Origin: Seriola aureovittata
Lineage: Eukaryota; Chordata; Actinopteri; Carangiformes; Carangidae
Direction of reading: 5' to 3'
Assembly: GCF_021018895.1 (NCBI RefSeq)
Contig: NC_079384.1
Span: forward strand, 1,171,140-1,235,139
Length of the DNA: 64,000 nucleotides
The position numbers and the translations under genes were made by a program. Positions 38,097 to 50,329 of the stretch are shown here, piece after piece (the stretch's first letter is position 1; every line of letters starts with the position of its first letter). The notes beneath the pieces were generated by a model, which saw nothing but the letters and a program-made list of their open reading frames with translations, had not been told where the DNA came from and made no database searches.

Positions 38097-38339
38097 CTAG
38101 CAACAAAACCTAACTGTGATGTCATAACAACCAGCCGCACAGACGACCTGTTTACAGTCCTGACCACATGTCCGTATGTGACGACCTGGGGGGAGACGAC
38201 CCCCTGACCGGGACGCCAACACTGACCCAGCAGTGATGATGTCAGAGAACACAGAACAAACCAATGGATTGTTTAATTTCGGGGGGGGGGGCAGAACTTG
38301 TGATCCCTCCATCATCCTGCTCTTAACCTCTCACTCACG

Positions 38340-38680
38340 TTCACTGCATTGATTTGCAAAGCGGCACATAATCATTCACCCTGGACCCCGCGCATTAAAG
38401 CGCCCCACCAGCAGATGCTATTAGTCATATCACGAGCCCGTCTGACAAGTTCATTTCCTTCCAAGAGACAAAAGATGTTTCATTTATCCCAAAACCTTTT
38501 TCACACTGAACTTACCTCAAGGATAAAAACATCCCGGTGACTCTGAAACGAGGATTTTGCAAACATTCACACTCTGGAATAAAGTTTCCCCCACGGGGGG
38601 AACAATAGGTTTTTAACAGTAATTTGTTAATTGCTGAATTAGAAGGCGGTATATTATCCCCAGGGTGAATTTAATTAGTG
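38340..38680. other. Candidate conserved noncoding stretch
   Basis: Repeat-free sequence with GTAATTTGTTAATTGCTGAATTAG and GTGAATTTAATTAGTGC. It follows a poly-G run at 38281-38291. Confidence 0.25.
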
Positions 38681-39403
38681 CAAGGCCTGAGGAGAAAAGA
38701 GGAGAAGAGGAAGACACTTCGTTCTTTGAAAGTGCGCTTCAGTGCTTTGCCATTGGTCGTCTACAGTTCAGCAGGTAGTGTTCTCCAGGAGAACCCGTCA
38801 GCCTGTGGACCAACTCGCTTTTTAAACAATGTGAGAATTAAATCAAAAATTCAGGATTTTGGGGTTTAAGATTTCATGCAGTGATTCTTTATTAATGAAT
38901 AAAAAAGAGTTATAAGCTGAGAATTAAAGAAATCTGAAGGAGAGCCTTTTCCTCTGTTCTCTCTTACACAGAACTCAATCCACAAATCTTACTGTCAGTG
39001 GTCGGGGCTTTAAGTAAATGAATAAATAGTATAAAGAACAAAGATATAATATGATAAAATATATAATAATGTTGACAATAAAGAATCTCTCTGCAGATAT
39101 GTCCCAACATCCAGCATTCGCTGGTCTGATCATGTGACTGGTGCTGGTAAACCTTCCACCTGCATGAGGAACGGGGAGGAGAGGGGAGGTGGAGGGAACA
39201 CTTAAACCATCAGAGATCCATGCAGCAGACCAGGAAGTGTTAAGTGTTTCATTGTCTGTGTATTTGTGAGCTGTGGCGTCCATATTGGCGGAGGTTAAGT
39301 GTCCAGATGCACACCGCACTCCACTCCCCATCTACTGCACAGCAGGACCTCTAAACACTCAATATGTGGACTGCACCGCAAGGACAACCCCATGCTGAGG
39401 GAT

Positions 39404-39405
<2 letters not shown>

Positions 39406-39481
<76 letters not shown>
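39406..39481. repeat. (GT)n microsatellite
   Basis: About 38 pure units. Confidence 0.95.
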
Positions 39482-39483
<2 letters not shown>

Positions 39484-40061
39484 GTGTATGAGGAGCATGT
39501 CAATGGATATTTGGAGATGGATGGAGGTTTAGCAGGTGACTGTGCGTCTCTCTCCCCAGCCTCAGGATGCATTAAGCATTCTGCTCTGCTTGACACTCTC
39601 TGAACCTCAGCATCAAAAGAGGGCCGGCTCCTGCCATTGCATAAGTTTTTATTGATCCCGGGTTAAGAGGGATAAACACATTGATTCATGTCATGTTCTG
39701 TGTGTGAGCTTGATTTGTGCCCGGCTTGTATTGCCTCTGACCTGAACACACAGCCTCGTTTTGTTTGCTGCACCAGAGGATGATTGAAACTTAAACGTTA
39801 AAGTGGAAGGAAAATTCCCAAGATTGAACGTCCCCTTTGAATCTACCTGTTACTGAATCTTCTTTCTCATAAAATACCTCAGTTATCTCACTGATAAATG
39901 AACATTGAATAAAGTTTAAGATAATCCAGCTTTATTCTGATTTGTATCCAAAGCCGTGACCTGCCCCTTACCTGAAAATTCCACGTCACATGATCTATAT
40001 CTGGTGCCAAAATGAACCCAACACAAATGTAATATATGTAATATACTGAATTTCGATACAT

Positions 40062-40085
40062 GATATATATATATATATATATATA
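40062..40085. repeat. (TA)n microsatellite
   Basis: About 11 units within a wider AT-rich stretch. Confidence 0.9.
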
Positions 40086-41241
40086 CACGTATAAAATAAA
40101 AAACATATGTAAACGGTGCTGAAATCAGGAAGGAATGTCTCACATGTCGGCTCACCCACTGCATCGCTGCCTCGAACACCGGCTCCTAAACGTCCCACTC
40201 ATGGATTACACAGTTTGTTACAGCGCTAACATCAGCTGGTGTCCGTGTTGATCCCATGATTCAGTCTCGCTCTGCCAGCCTCACCTGATACTCTGCTGGT
40301 GTCACAGTTATTGCTGTTCAAGCTCCTCTTTCTGTCACTTCTTGGCGTGGTGACGTATTTGACGGGTCTGTGGGTCTCACCAGGAAAGATCACAGATCAC
40401 TCTGCCATTTGAACAGAATTAAAACTCTAGAGTGAAGAGAGTTTAACAAAACCCTGTGTGTCATTGCAGTGCAGGAGCTGTAGTTGATTTTGAAGGCTGA
40501 ACCCCTGAAAGCTGGGAAGAACGTGGGGAGAACGATGGCAACTCTTGCACGAGGTGGGAAATGGTCGTCGGTGATGTAAGCTGTGAGCACATCAGACTCG
40601 CTCGGCTGATTGTGTAAATACGATGGTATGTTCCTTTAAATGACAATCCTCAGAAGTGAAACGCCACCTGTCACCTGTCAGGTGTCTTTATCCGCTCTCT
40701 GCCTCACCTGCTCATTAAGGGAAAAGAAAACAGTAAAGGACAGAAGACGGCAGAATGTGTAACGTCAGACCTGCTGCTGTCAGGCTGAGAGATGAACTCC
40801 GGTGACCTGGAGTGACCTGCAGCAGCAGCTTGTAACAATTGTTCTCTGCTCCTTTATCCCAGATTAGACCTTTAGTCTTGTGAGGATATGAACAGATAAT
40901 CTGCTCGCTCTCATTAACCAGATGAAATGTGGTGTCACCTTGTGAAAGTGAAAGCTCTTTGTCGGCTTTGTCACACCCGTATGAGAACGGAGCAAAACAG
41001 TGGTCAGACATGGTGGAGTGAGGACGTCTCCACACGCTGAAACCTTTAAATCCGTTATAACACCCCACACTGTGCAACAGTCTCATAGCATAAAATAAAC
41101 CTGTGAATGATCATTTCAAGCCACTGAGTGTGTTCTACAATCACCAAATGGTGAGTGGGTGGGTGGGAAGAGTTTTCAAATATTTGTTCACAGAAGCCCA
41201 CCTCTCCTGCAGAGCTGCACACAGGGAAAACTTATTTATGG

Positions 41242-41298
<57 letters not shown>
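41242..41298. repeat. (AC)n microsatellite
   Basis: About 28 pure units, 450 bp before the RE1 site. Confidence 0.95.
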
Positions 41299-41300
<2 letters not shown>

Positions 41301-41745
41301 TTTCATTGCAACTTGCAGCTACAGCCATGAGACAGAAAGGTTTGTATGAATTCTCCTCTGATAAGCTTAGTACAATATTTGATTACATCGAATATCATGA
41401 TATTTCCTGCTCATATTTAGTTTTGTAGTCTGACACTTATTTCACAGCTTTGATTACTACAGTATATATTATACCTTAGCATGTGACAAATAAAGCTTTG
41501 AACTGCTGTTTAGTGGCAGCATCGCCCCTTTTTTTCTGATCTGAAACATAAACTGATATTGTATATCCCAATATCTGGTCAGGACCCTATGGAGATATGA
41601 GGGATAAGCATTAGCAGCGACGGTTGAAGTGACAGCTACATCGCCTGTATACGATCCAACACGTTGGCGTATTAGTGGAAATCAAAGATCGATAAGCAAC
41701 ATGTAACAATTTAATATGAGATGTTAGTATAAATCCGTCTGTGAC

Positions 41746-41766
41746 TTCAGCACCACGGACAGCGTC
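41746..41766 (+). promoter_or_regulatory. RE1/NRSE silencer element (REST binding site)
   Basis: The 21-bp site has the left half TTCAGCACC and the right half GGACAGC in the canonical spacing, and matches the textbook RE1/NRSE consensus at 20 of 21 positions; only the penultimate base differs (T for C). RE1 sites recruit the REST repressor to silence neuronal genes outside the nervous system. It lies 15.8 kb upstream of the neuronally expressed ca10 start. A match this long is very unlikely by chance; the link to ca10 is inference. Confidence 0.75.
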
Positions 41767-42099
41767 ATCAACACAGAGGATGGAGGTTAGCAACAGTCTG
41801 TCTGACGTGTCTCGGAATAAACTGGAAATATCAGTCAAATTAGCAGGTGTCTTTAATAAATATACTCATAATCCATAAAACCTAAATGAAATGACAAAAA
41901 TGTAGGCTATAATTACCCGCTAACTCTCTAACACATCACAGGGCAAACTCGTCCCTGTTTAATTTTAGATATCGTCTGAACCGATGGATGCCATCAAAGC
42001 TGAAGCATGTTGTCTTTAAACATATGATTACGTCTCTAAATGGTTAATTAAACAGTTTCTAATCTTTTCTTTGTATGTTGTGATCACACTGCAGTGATG

Positions 42100-42840
42100 A
42101 CTGGATTGCAGCTGGCAAAGAAACTGTGTGTAACAGGTGCAGACACTAAAGCAAACAAAGCATTATGAGAGTGTAGCAGTACAGTGGAGTGACTCTATTG
42201 TTCTTGACCGTGTGTCGGTGAATGAGCCACCTCGTGCAGCACCGGCAGTTTTCTATGATTTGCTTTTCTTTTGTCCCGTTAGTCTTAAAAATATTCAGGG
42301 AGAATTGTACCAGGGAGTAAATGTTTGAAAACCAATGCAATACCTGAGCAGTATTTAAGGAGTTCCCAACCTTAAACCTTGGCTCAGTGTAATTGTTATT
42401 TACACTCCACGTTATCTCGTGGGTTTGCAAACTATGCAACAATAACTGCAACCCAAAATTACTATCTTTTCAAAATATGACAGAGAGCAACAAGGTGACC
42501 TGCAAAGAAATCTGATTCGCATCTAAAGTCACAGCTTCAGTGTGACTGTGTCGCCGACTTTTGTGGTTTGTGCTGCTCAGTTTTTCTTTGCATTGTTGAG
42601 CTTGGCCTTCACAGCAAATTGCCAAATGTTGTAGGTGTGTCGAGATTCTGCTGCTCTTCTGTTGTTAAGCTGCCAGTCATATCCTGCCAGGAACTCTGCA
42701 AAGTCTCCAAGGAAGTCCAATTAAACCTCAAGGAACAGGGCTGATCCATATGCAGCGTTACAACTTCAGCATTCCCCACTGGCCTAAAAAGCAGTTTCCC
42801 TGTATGCAATTATTGGAAAAGGAGCAGCTGTACAATGGTG
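42100..42840. other. Unclassified stretch, possibly repeat-derived
   Basis: A minus-strand frame at 42809-42609 reads like a protein fragment (MDQPCSLRFNWTSLETLQSS, then TEEQQNLDTPTTFGNLL), and a TATA-like GCAGTATTTAAGG occurs at 42349-42361. It could be the remains of a mobile element; I cannot name it. Confidence 0.25.
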
Positions 42841-43129
42841 AATAAATTTTATTGAGCATCACAAACCCCCTCAATGACGTCATTTTATCCAGTCTGTCCA
42901 ATAACAATTGGAAAGTTTATTGTTAAATCCCAAAACGAAAGTTCAACTGCAGAAGAATCTAGCTTGTAGACTACACAAAGTAAATGAAGACTGTACTTGG
43001 TGAACGTGCCCAGAGAGCAGGCTGTGGTTGGAAACCTTTGTACTACTGCACCAAAATACATTTTAAAACATACATTTTAATCTGTTCTTAAAGTTTGTTT
43101 TCTTCCTTTTAAATATGATCAAAATACTT

Positions 43130-43505
43130 AAAGCTCCTCCAGTGTAAAGGTCTGTGTCCATGTGTAGTGTGATTATAGATCAGGTCTAGCTTCTATATTA
43201 ATACTGTGAAAGTATCAAAGCCTCAGTCCACAGAGAAATGCACACAGCCTGTATTCAGAAACTGAGCCTTAAAACCAGCCGTCAGGACTTCTGGAACTTT
43301 GTGATGTCACAACAAAGCAGTCTCAGGCTCAGAGCCTCCTCTCTTCTGATTGGCTCACCGCCCTTTTGTTACTCGAGCTCCAGAGAGAAGCCCAAGAGAG
43401 GAGATGTAAAACTACACTGAGATGGCTTTTGGTTCTTAAAACCACAAATAAATCTTCTTATGGATCAACACTTCAAATAAAACACAGAAGAAGAAAATAT
43501 GGGTA
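43130..43505 (+). repeat. Dispersed repeat family A, copy 2
   Basis: This copy matches copy 1 over its first 190 bases with about two differences, then lacks about 115 bases of the middle (the part containing CACCAAGCCCCGCCCACC) and rejoins at AGGCTCAGAGCCTCC. Confidence 0.85.
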
Positions 43506-44909
43506 AACTTTTGGATAAACTACATTCATGCGCCACAAACACAGATTTTGACCCTGTCCACGTATTTGTGGAAGACTCGTTCCACCTCACTGAATGAACT
43601 TGACAACCGCAGCCCCGAGAACACTTACAATCCATTTAAATGTGCAGATAAAAAACAACTTATTAGCTAGGGGCAGGAAATTGTTTTAGAAAAACACACA
43701 GTCGTCACTGAGTTCAGTAAAAAAAAATCATTACGGCACATCCCAGGCCACATTTATTGGCAGACAGTTCCCAGAAACTTTATTCATCCGTTAGTAAAAC
43801 ACACCACAGACAAGGATCACAGACAGACAATCAATTATACACAGAAAATAATGTTGCTGAGGCTTTTGGTCGAGTAAATTAAGAATATTTGGGGAGGGTG
43901 TGTGTAGTAGGAGAAGCTGTTTACCTGATGCTTTGCTCTGCTCCTCCTCTTAAGAAACTGAGCCTCTGTTTACTCTCATCTCTCTTCAATATAAATGTGT
44001 GACTGTGCACTGGGAACACACTGCGTTCAGTGAGAAGAGCTGATGAGTTTGGACGTGATTGTTTCCAGCTCCTTTCTTCACCTCTAATCCAGCGCCACTA
44101 TCCAACTGCGCCAACACGTTCGGCTCTGCTGCAGCTGCTCTCAAAAACCCGATCACAAAATTTTGTGGTCACACACAGGTGCACCGCAGACCGAGTCCGT
44201 TTCAACATTCAGAGTCCGTACTGTGGGGGAAGTGAAAGTCTATTTTGGACTTGGACCTTAATTTACTTGGGACCAATTAGCAATGAGAACTACAACCTCT
44301 TTAACCTGCTGCGCTGCCAGAAACACACAGAATATTAAGAACTTCAGTGGAGGCTGGCAAAGCCTTGGGAAAACACTGAAGACTCAGTGTATGAAAACAC
44401 TTGAGAACGAGGAGTGAACTGTCACCAGACTGGACTCAGTGTCCTTAATCACTTTTCATACAAGCAAATGAATCACATAACAGCAAATGTGAAAGAATTT
44501 TATTATGTTTTTCTCCTTCAGAGACACATTAATGAGCCAGATATTAAGTTCATTGTCCAGCTGCTTCTCCAGAATCTCATCAAAACCAACAAATGTCAAA
44601 GCATCAGAGAGACGAGGCGTAATCCACTGGCAGAGGGGTAAACAGGGTGTGTGGATTAAACTGATAAAACTGAGTGCTGAGTGGATCATTGGAAGAAAAC
44701 TAATGAAATATGTTCCTGCTACAAATCAGCACTTCAGATGAAATAAAACAGAAGGAACATGATGGTGCAAAAGAACAATGAAAGTCACCCTTGGCAGGCT
44801 GCATCCAAGTGCGCTCTGACAGCCAAACATAGACTCTACAGAGTGGCAGACGAGACAATTTACAGATGTCCCCTAAACGCCTCACATGCAGGCAAAGGGT
44901 AGATGCTAT

Positions 44910-44960
44910 CTACAGCCATAGACTGTAAATAAGGACGGACGTAGCCTATACACAACCCTA
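44910..44960. repeat. Possible family C end fragment
   Basis: AGACTGTAAATAAGGACGGACGTAG resembles the inverted terminal part of the family (TCCATCTTTACTTACAGTCT at 8855-8874). Confidence 0.4.
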
Positions 44961-45087
44961 TATAATCATGGTCTTCTTTGTGAAACTATTGGTAGCAGGA
45001 TAATCACCATGGATTCACTGAGTGGCACTGGGAAATTTTTTTAGCCTACATTAGTTTATATTTTGTCAAACTGGCAGCTTTAAAGTA

Positions 45088-45115
45088 CATGCTAACATGC
45101 TAACATGCTAACATG
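45088..45115. repeat. (CATGCTAA)n short tandem run
   Basis: ACATGCTA recurs about three and a half times. The phrase is typical of the teleost repeat seen at 6870-7255 and may be its leftover. Confidence 0.7.
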
Positions 45116-45364
45116 CCCCTGTAGGGACTGAAGCGCTCAGACAGTGAATCTCAGAGCATGAAAAGTGTCATTCACACAGGGAAACATGGATTTTGCTGCA
45201 GCCAAGCACCATCATGAAACATGGCTCTCCAGCCTCTCCAGCTACTCAGAGAGAGGAGTGCTGGATATCAACACTCAACACAAATGACACCTGCTGGACT
45301 GAAAGATGAGTTCAGTTTCAAACGCTTCACCTGAACAAGTTTCACACCATGGAAACGTCACAGA

Positions 45365-45765
45365 ACCTGTAACCTCCACTCCACCTGTAACCTCCACTCC
45401 ACCTGTAACCTCCACTTCACCTGTAACCTTCACTTCACCTGTAACCTCCACTCCACCTGTAACCTTCACTCCACCTGTAACCTCCACTCCACCTGTAACC
45501 TTCACTTCACCTGTAACCTCCACTCCACCTGTAACCTCCACTCCACCTGTAACCTTCACTCCACCTGTAACCTCCACTCCACCTGTAACCTTCACTTCAC
45601 CTGTAACCTCCACTCCACCTGTAACCTCCACTCCACCTGTAACCTTCACTTCACCTGTAACCTCCACTCCACCTGTAACCTCCACTTCACCTGTAACCTT
45701 CACTCCACCTGTAACCTTCACTCCACCTGTAACCTTCACTTCACCTGTAACCTTCACTTCACCTG
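45365..45765. repeat. Minisatellite, 18-bp unit, about 22 copies
   Basis: The unit is ACCTGTAACCTYCACTYC, with C/T variation at two places. In one + frame it reads as a Pro/Thr/Ser hexapeptide (PVTSTP or PVTFTS), and on the minus strand as VEVTGG, both open throughout. The mucin-like look follows from the unit length being a multiple of three; no flanking exon structure supports coding. Confidence 0.95.
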
Positions 45766-45880
45766 CTTTTAGTCATGGTCATATTATGAAGAAAACACGT
45801 AGAGTATACGGGACCATAGGAAGTTAATTACCATGTGACCCTTTGTTGCTACCTTTGCAATTATACGGCCATGTATGCTC

Positions 45881-45909
45881 AAGCTAAACTAAGCTAAGCT
45901 AAGCTAAAC
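45881..45909. repeat. (AAGCT)n pentanucleotide run
   Basis: AAGCTAAACT is followed by four AAGCT units. Confidence 0.8.
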
Positions 45910-46079
45910 ACATTAAGGCTAAAGAACAGCACAGGCATTTCTTTTTTTGTTTAGTTGGAGGAATGTGGAGCACAGTTTATCTACACCCTCACCCCTTTAT
46001 TTCCTGGGCGTCTTAAACTGGAATCAAAAGACAAACTTCTAGTGTTGAACCAGGGCTGTCACTTCCAATTCAAGTGGCT

Positions 46080-46460
46080 AAAAAGAATACACATCCCATT
46101 CAGTCCAGATAAGAAATTACAGTGATGTTTAAGAGAAATGCACATTCTCATTTTAATTACTCGTGAGTGATAAAATATTCAAATCAAAATGATGGAGCCA
46201 TTTGTGTGCAGATGAAACAATTCCCATTAGTGGCACTAAGCTGATAAGTGTTACCGGCAAGGTGGATATTTTTAAACTCCACAGTCATTTGCTGATGGAT
46301 GGACGAGGCTGTTCGGTATCAGGTAATCTCTTTCCTGCAGACACACTGGATTTACATGATTGAAGTTTGAGCACGGTAACTATCAAGAAGTGTTTAATTA
46401 AAGGGCTCAGTTTTAACTGAGGCAGGAGAATTGTTTTAATCAATTAATAGTCAGCGGTCG
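46080..46460. other. Candidate conserved noncoding stretch
   Basis: Repeat-free sequence with TTTTAATTACTCGTGAGTG, CCCATTAGTGGCACTAAG, GTGTTTAATTAAAGGGC and TTTTAATCAATTAATAG. Dense homeodomain-type words; conservation untested. Confidence 0.3.
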
Positions 46461-47506
46461 CCCTCGGAGATCGGCGGCACTCTGGGCGGCTTCGACGTGG
46501 CGACTCTTTCACAACGTTCGCTTGGACGTGGGAAACTCCTCCTCCCCCGTCCTGCAAGTCATTTATAAACAAATTAGTCTTTACATAAGGCTCTTTAATC
46601 CAGTCTTCTCTCCTATTCATACTTAATAATGTAAATGAATAATAAGTAAGAAGATAAACTTTTACACAATCAAATATGTATTCGTCGTTCCATTATTGAG
46701 AGGGGTCTGTCTGTGAAGAGCTCTCACTCTCTCAGACGATGACCTACCTCCTTCACACGACACCGTTTCTTTAATTCTGCTGTCTGTCGCATTATAAGAA
46801 AAAGTTTTTCTGATTAAATGGAAATCTCATTGTGAAATCAGCCTCTTTCTGTAATGCAGATTTGTGCTGAGAGAATACAGAGCCACATCATTCCAGTCAC
46901 ATCGGAGACAGCAGCGAAGCGTCTTCTCCTGGAGAATAGAAACTATAACATGTGTGTCGATGTTTGTGTTCATCTGGTTCACAGTGAGGATCTGATGCTT
47001 CGATATTCACCGTCCCCAGAGAATGATCCTGAATGATTTTGACTTTTTCCTCAGTAGCATCACAGGATACACTAGAAATATTCAAATCTAATAATCAGAT
47101 TCCTGTAAAAATGACAATCTTTTTGGGCTGAATTGTAATCCATGATCTTAATCATGATCTGCATCCTGTTTCCACTCCGGTTTTATTGTGAAAGTCCTGA
47201 CTCCTAACTCTGTAACTCACCGAATCCATGGTGAACTTATACCTGTGTTTACATCCCCCAAAGCATTATGGGAACTGTAGTTCTACAACTAATTATTTCC
47301 CAAAATGGGGGGTGCAGTTGTCTCACTTTTGTTTGGACTTTGAAACCCCTGCCTTCATGCATACAAACAAATAAAGAGCCCATAATTATCAGATGTGAAT
47401 ATTCATAGTTTGACACCATCTTTGTCACATGACAGATTCAGTGAGTCGGCCTTAAAGACGAGTTAAACATGGGTTGAGTTGGGTCCTGTCTTCACTGTGG
47501 TCCTCC

Positions 47507-47529
47507 CACACAAACACACACACACACAG

Positions 47530-47599
<70 letters not shown>
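47507..47599. repeat. (CA)n microsatellite, interrupted
   Basis: About 45 units with AAA and AGA interruptions in the left third. Confidence 0.95.
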
Positions 47600-47600
<1 letters not shown>

Positions 47601-47739
47601 CGAAGCCTCTTTAATTCTCACTTTGATGGACACTATAAACCGGCGTCTGTTTACAGCTGCAACATGACTGTCACTACAAAAGAAAAACAAAACCCTGGCT
47701 GAATAATAATGAGACCTGGCCACCTTTGAACAGATATAT

Positions 47740-48010
47740 TCTGAATTAATCCTAATTAGCCCAAATGAAATCTTTCAACATGTTGCACTTTCTCTCTCTC
47801 TTTCCCTCCATGCTGCTAATCTCTCTCTCTCTCTCTCTCTCCTTCCATTCTCCATCTGTTTCTGGGAAGGCAAAGTCACTGAAGAAAAATAAAATCATTT
47901 GGCTGTCCTTAATGTGTTTTGATTTTCCCATTAGCAACCCAGTCATTCTTCCTCACACAGGCATGAGCATAATTAGTGTCTTTCATCTGCATAAATTTGG
48001 CCTCTGAACC
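47740..48010. other. Candidate conserved noncoding stretch around a (CT)n run
   Basis: CCTAATTAGCCC and, past a (CT)n run at 47820-47842, CCCATTAGC and GAGCATAATTAGTG. No frame. Confidence 0.25.
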
Positions 48011-49025
48011 ACAAGAATATCGATCAGGCTCGTGAGCAGCAGCCATACCTGCAAATGATGAAGCGTACAGTGGCGGCGTGGCGGCGGCGAGGCCGGGCTG
48101 TTTCTTTCTTTTTGTTCATCACAAACACGTAAACAGAGTAAACTGCGGCTGGCTCTGCTTCCTCTTTGCTCCACGTGACGCGTTCAAACCTGAGATTTTA
48201 TTTTACAGCAGCAGCACAAAAGTATTAAAAATCAGGTTTCATCACCTGCTTAGTATTCATGGTCCCACATTAGCCAGCATGGGATAATTGGTCTCACCAA
48301 AAATCTCTGTGCTCTTCTCACTCACTCAAGATGCAAGGAAAGGGATGGCTGAATGAATCCTGTTACACAGACTGTGTCTGTGGGTTTATGGGGAAATACA
48401 AGGTTTACTGTTTACAGGAAGTGTCTTTGAAACGTCTCAAGTGTGTCTGAGAGAAGCTCATGAGAGGGAGGTACCAACAACTGTCCACGGTGGAGCCGCT
48501 GCGCTGCACCGGGGCCCGGGGCCCGGTCACTGTTCCAAAACTGCACGTTTTATTGAAAATAAATATTATTTCTAGAGAGTGACGGTCAGCCTGCGCACCG
48601 TGAACACTCAACTTAAACAACAATAATATAACAAGCAGCGCTGAGGTGACGGACCTCGCGTGTCCAGCAGTTCTGCTGAACCTTAAGACCTGGAGTGACC
48701 TGAAGAGTCAGTTGAAGTGTTAGCACTGAAAGGAATTAAGCTGTTAGATCAATAAAGAAGAGCTGCAGCTACTTTAGCCTGTGAGCCAGTGACCTTTGGA
48801 CGTGTGACTGTCGCATCTCGTCGCTCAGGAACATTAATATTTCCTGATGCATTTACTCACTTCGTCTTTCTCTGTAGGAAGCACAACTAGTTTTTCTTTG
48901 TTTCTTTGTCTTCCGTCTGTAGCCCATCTGCAACTTCCTTTCTCAAGTAATTAGAGGAAGTTAAATACAATCACAAAATATTTCTTACCGCATAAATCAT
49001 GAACAAGCTGCAACTGAGTTTAATA

Positions 49026-49465
49026 CACTGTAAAAAAATTTTTTAAAAATCTTAAAAAAAAGGTCAAAGACTGGCAAATAAAAACCGTAAAATTTAAGTA
49101 AAAGATCCTAATTCAAATAAAGTGTAAAAACAATAAATTTACAGAAAGTTTCATTAATATTTCTACAGAGAAAAACTGTTATTTTACAGTTTTCTCCTAA
49201 TTTATTATGATCAAACTCCTTTAATAAAGTGAATCCACTTAAGTTACAGATTTTTCCTAAATTATTAGGATCAAACACGTTCAATACAGTGACACTAAAG
49301 TTTCTGCAGAGAAACTTTTTCCTAATAATAAAATTAAGAGTCAATCAATTAAATATTGACTTGAGCTTAATATTGTAAAGTAAACCTTTTGTTGTGGAAG
49401 ACAAAGTAAAAAATACTGTGTAAAACATTAAAATCATCTCAAACTTCAACTTACAGTATTTATGT
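49026..49465 (+). mobile_element. AT-rich nonautonomous element, copy 2
   Basis: It starts with CACTGTAAAAAAATTTTTT and shares the GATCAAACTCCTTTAATAAAGTGAATCCACTTAAG core with copy 1. Its right end is unclear; it fades out after about 49460. Confidence 0.5.
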
Positions 49466-50044
49466 CAACATTGAATCTTTAAGTGTAAAGTAATTTTAAA
49501 ACCCGAGAAAGACACAACATCTCTGAATAACACTGGAAACGTCTCTGACTGAGGAACAGACAGCTGGAAGACGCTCGGCTTCAAATCAGTCTGAGTGGAC
49601 GTCAGGGGTAATAATTCCCTGAATGAATTTTGTGGAGTGTAACGTCCTAACGCTCAGACAGACTCGGTCTCCATCCCACCGACTCCGCTCCGCTGCTGTA
49701 GCGTTTTCCTGTAACACTGTTTAACTGCACAGCCTGCGAGGCACGAATACATGTTTCCAAGAGTTTAAAGAGATCATAATATTAATTGCTTCATTTAGAG
49801 TGAGGATACACTCTTGATCATGTTGGAGTTGATCCTAACATCTGCCTGCCCTCCAGCATCTGGAATGAAGTCTACAAAAGGAATTAGGGAACTTCTCAAA
49901 CTTTTAATTGCGAGTAGCAACGATTGCAATGAGTGTGTGCCGACAAATGTAATACTCAATGTCTTACTGATGGCCTTCTTAAGCCGTGATATACTGCTAA
50001 GTACATATCTTTTTTCTTCTTGTTATGTACCTTATGTTAAAGGT

Positions 50045-50235
50045 CCAATACACTTCTCCTGTGTTGAATTTGAAGTGTTGATCCATAAGACGATATTTTT
50101 GTTGTTTTAAGAACTAAAAACCAATTCAGTGTTTTACATCTCTTCTCACAGGCTGTGTGCATTTCTCTGTGGACTGAGGCTTTGATATTTTCACAGTATT
50201 AATATAGAAGCTAGAGCTGATCTATAATTGTACTA
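50045..50235 (-). repeat. Dispersed repeat family A, copy 4 (inverted, internally deleted)
   Basis: The two ends of the family are joined here: the GTGTTGAATTTGAAGTGTTGATCCATAAGA end runs directly into GGCTGTGTGCATTTCTCTGTGG. The middle is missing. Confidence 0.75.
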
Positions 50236-50329
50236 GAATCACTTCCTTGTTTTTGTTTCTTCCACCAATCAGCCATGTTGCAGGAAATACAGTCACAGTC
50301 TCTCCTTCCTGAGTTTAAGCACTGAATAA

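Noticed and set aside
44030..44338. A 102-codon + frame (MRRADEFGRD...)
   Set aside because: Ordinary amino-acid composition but no recognised motif, no splice sites and no supporting context; chance is likely.
45275..45827. Mucin-like 173-codon + frame and 160-codon minus frame as genes
   Set aside because: Both strands are open over the same 18-bp repeat, which points to repeat composition and not to coding selection.
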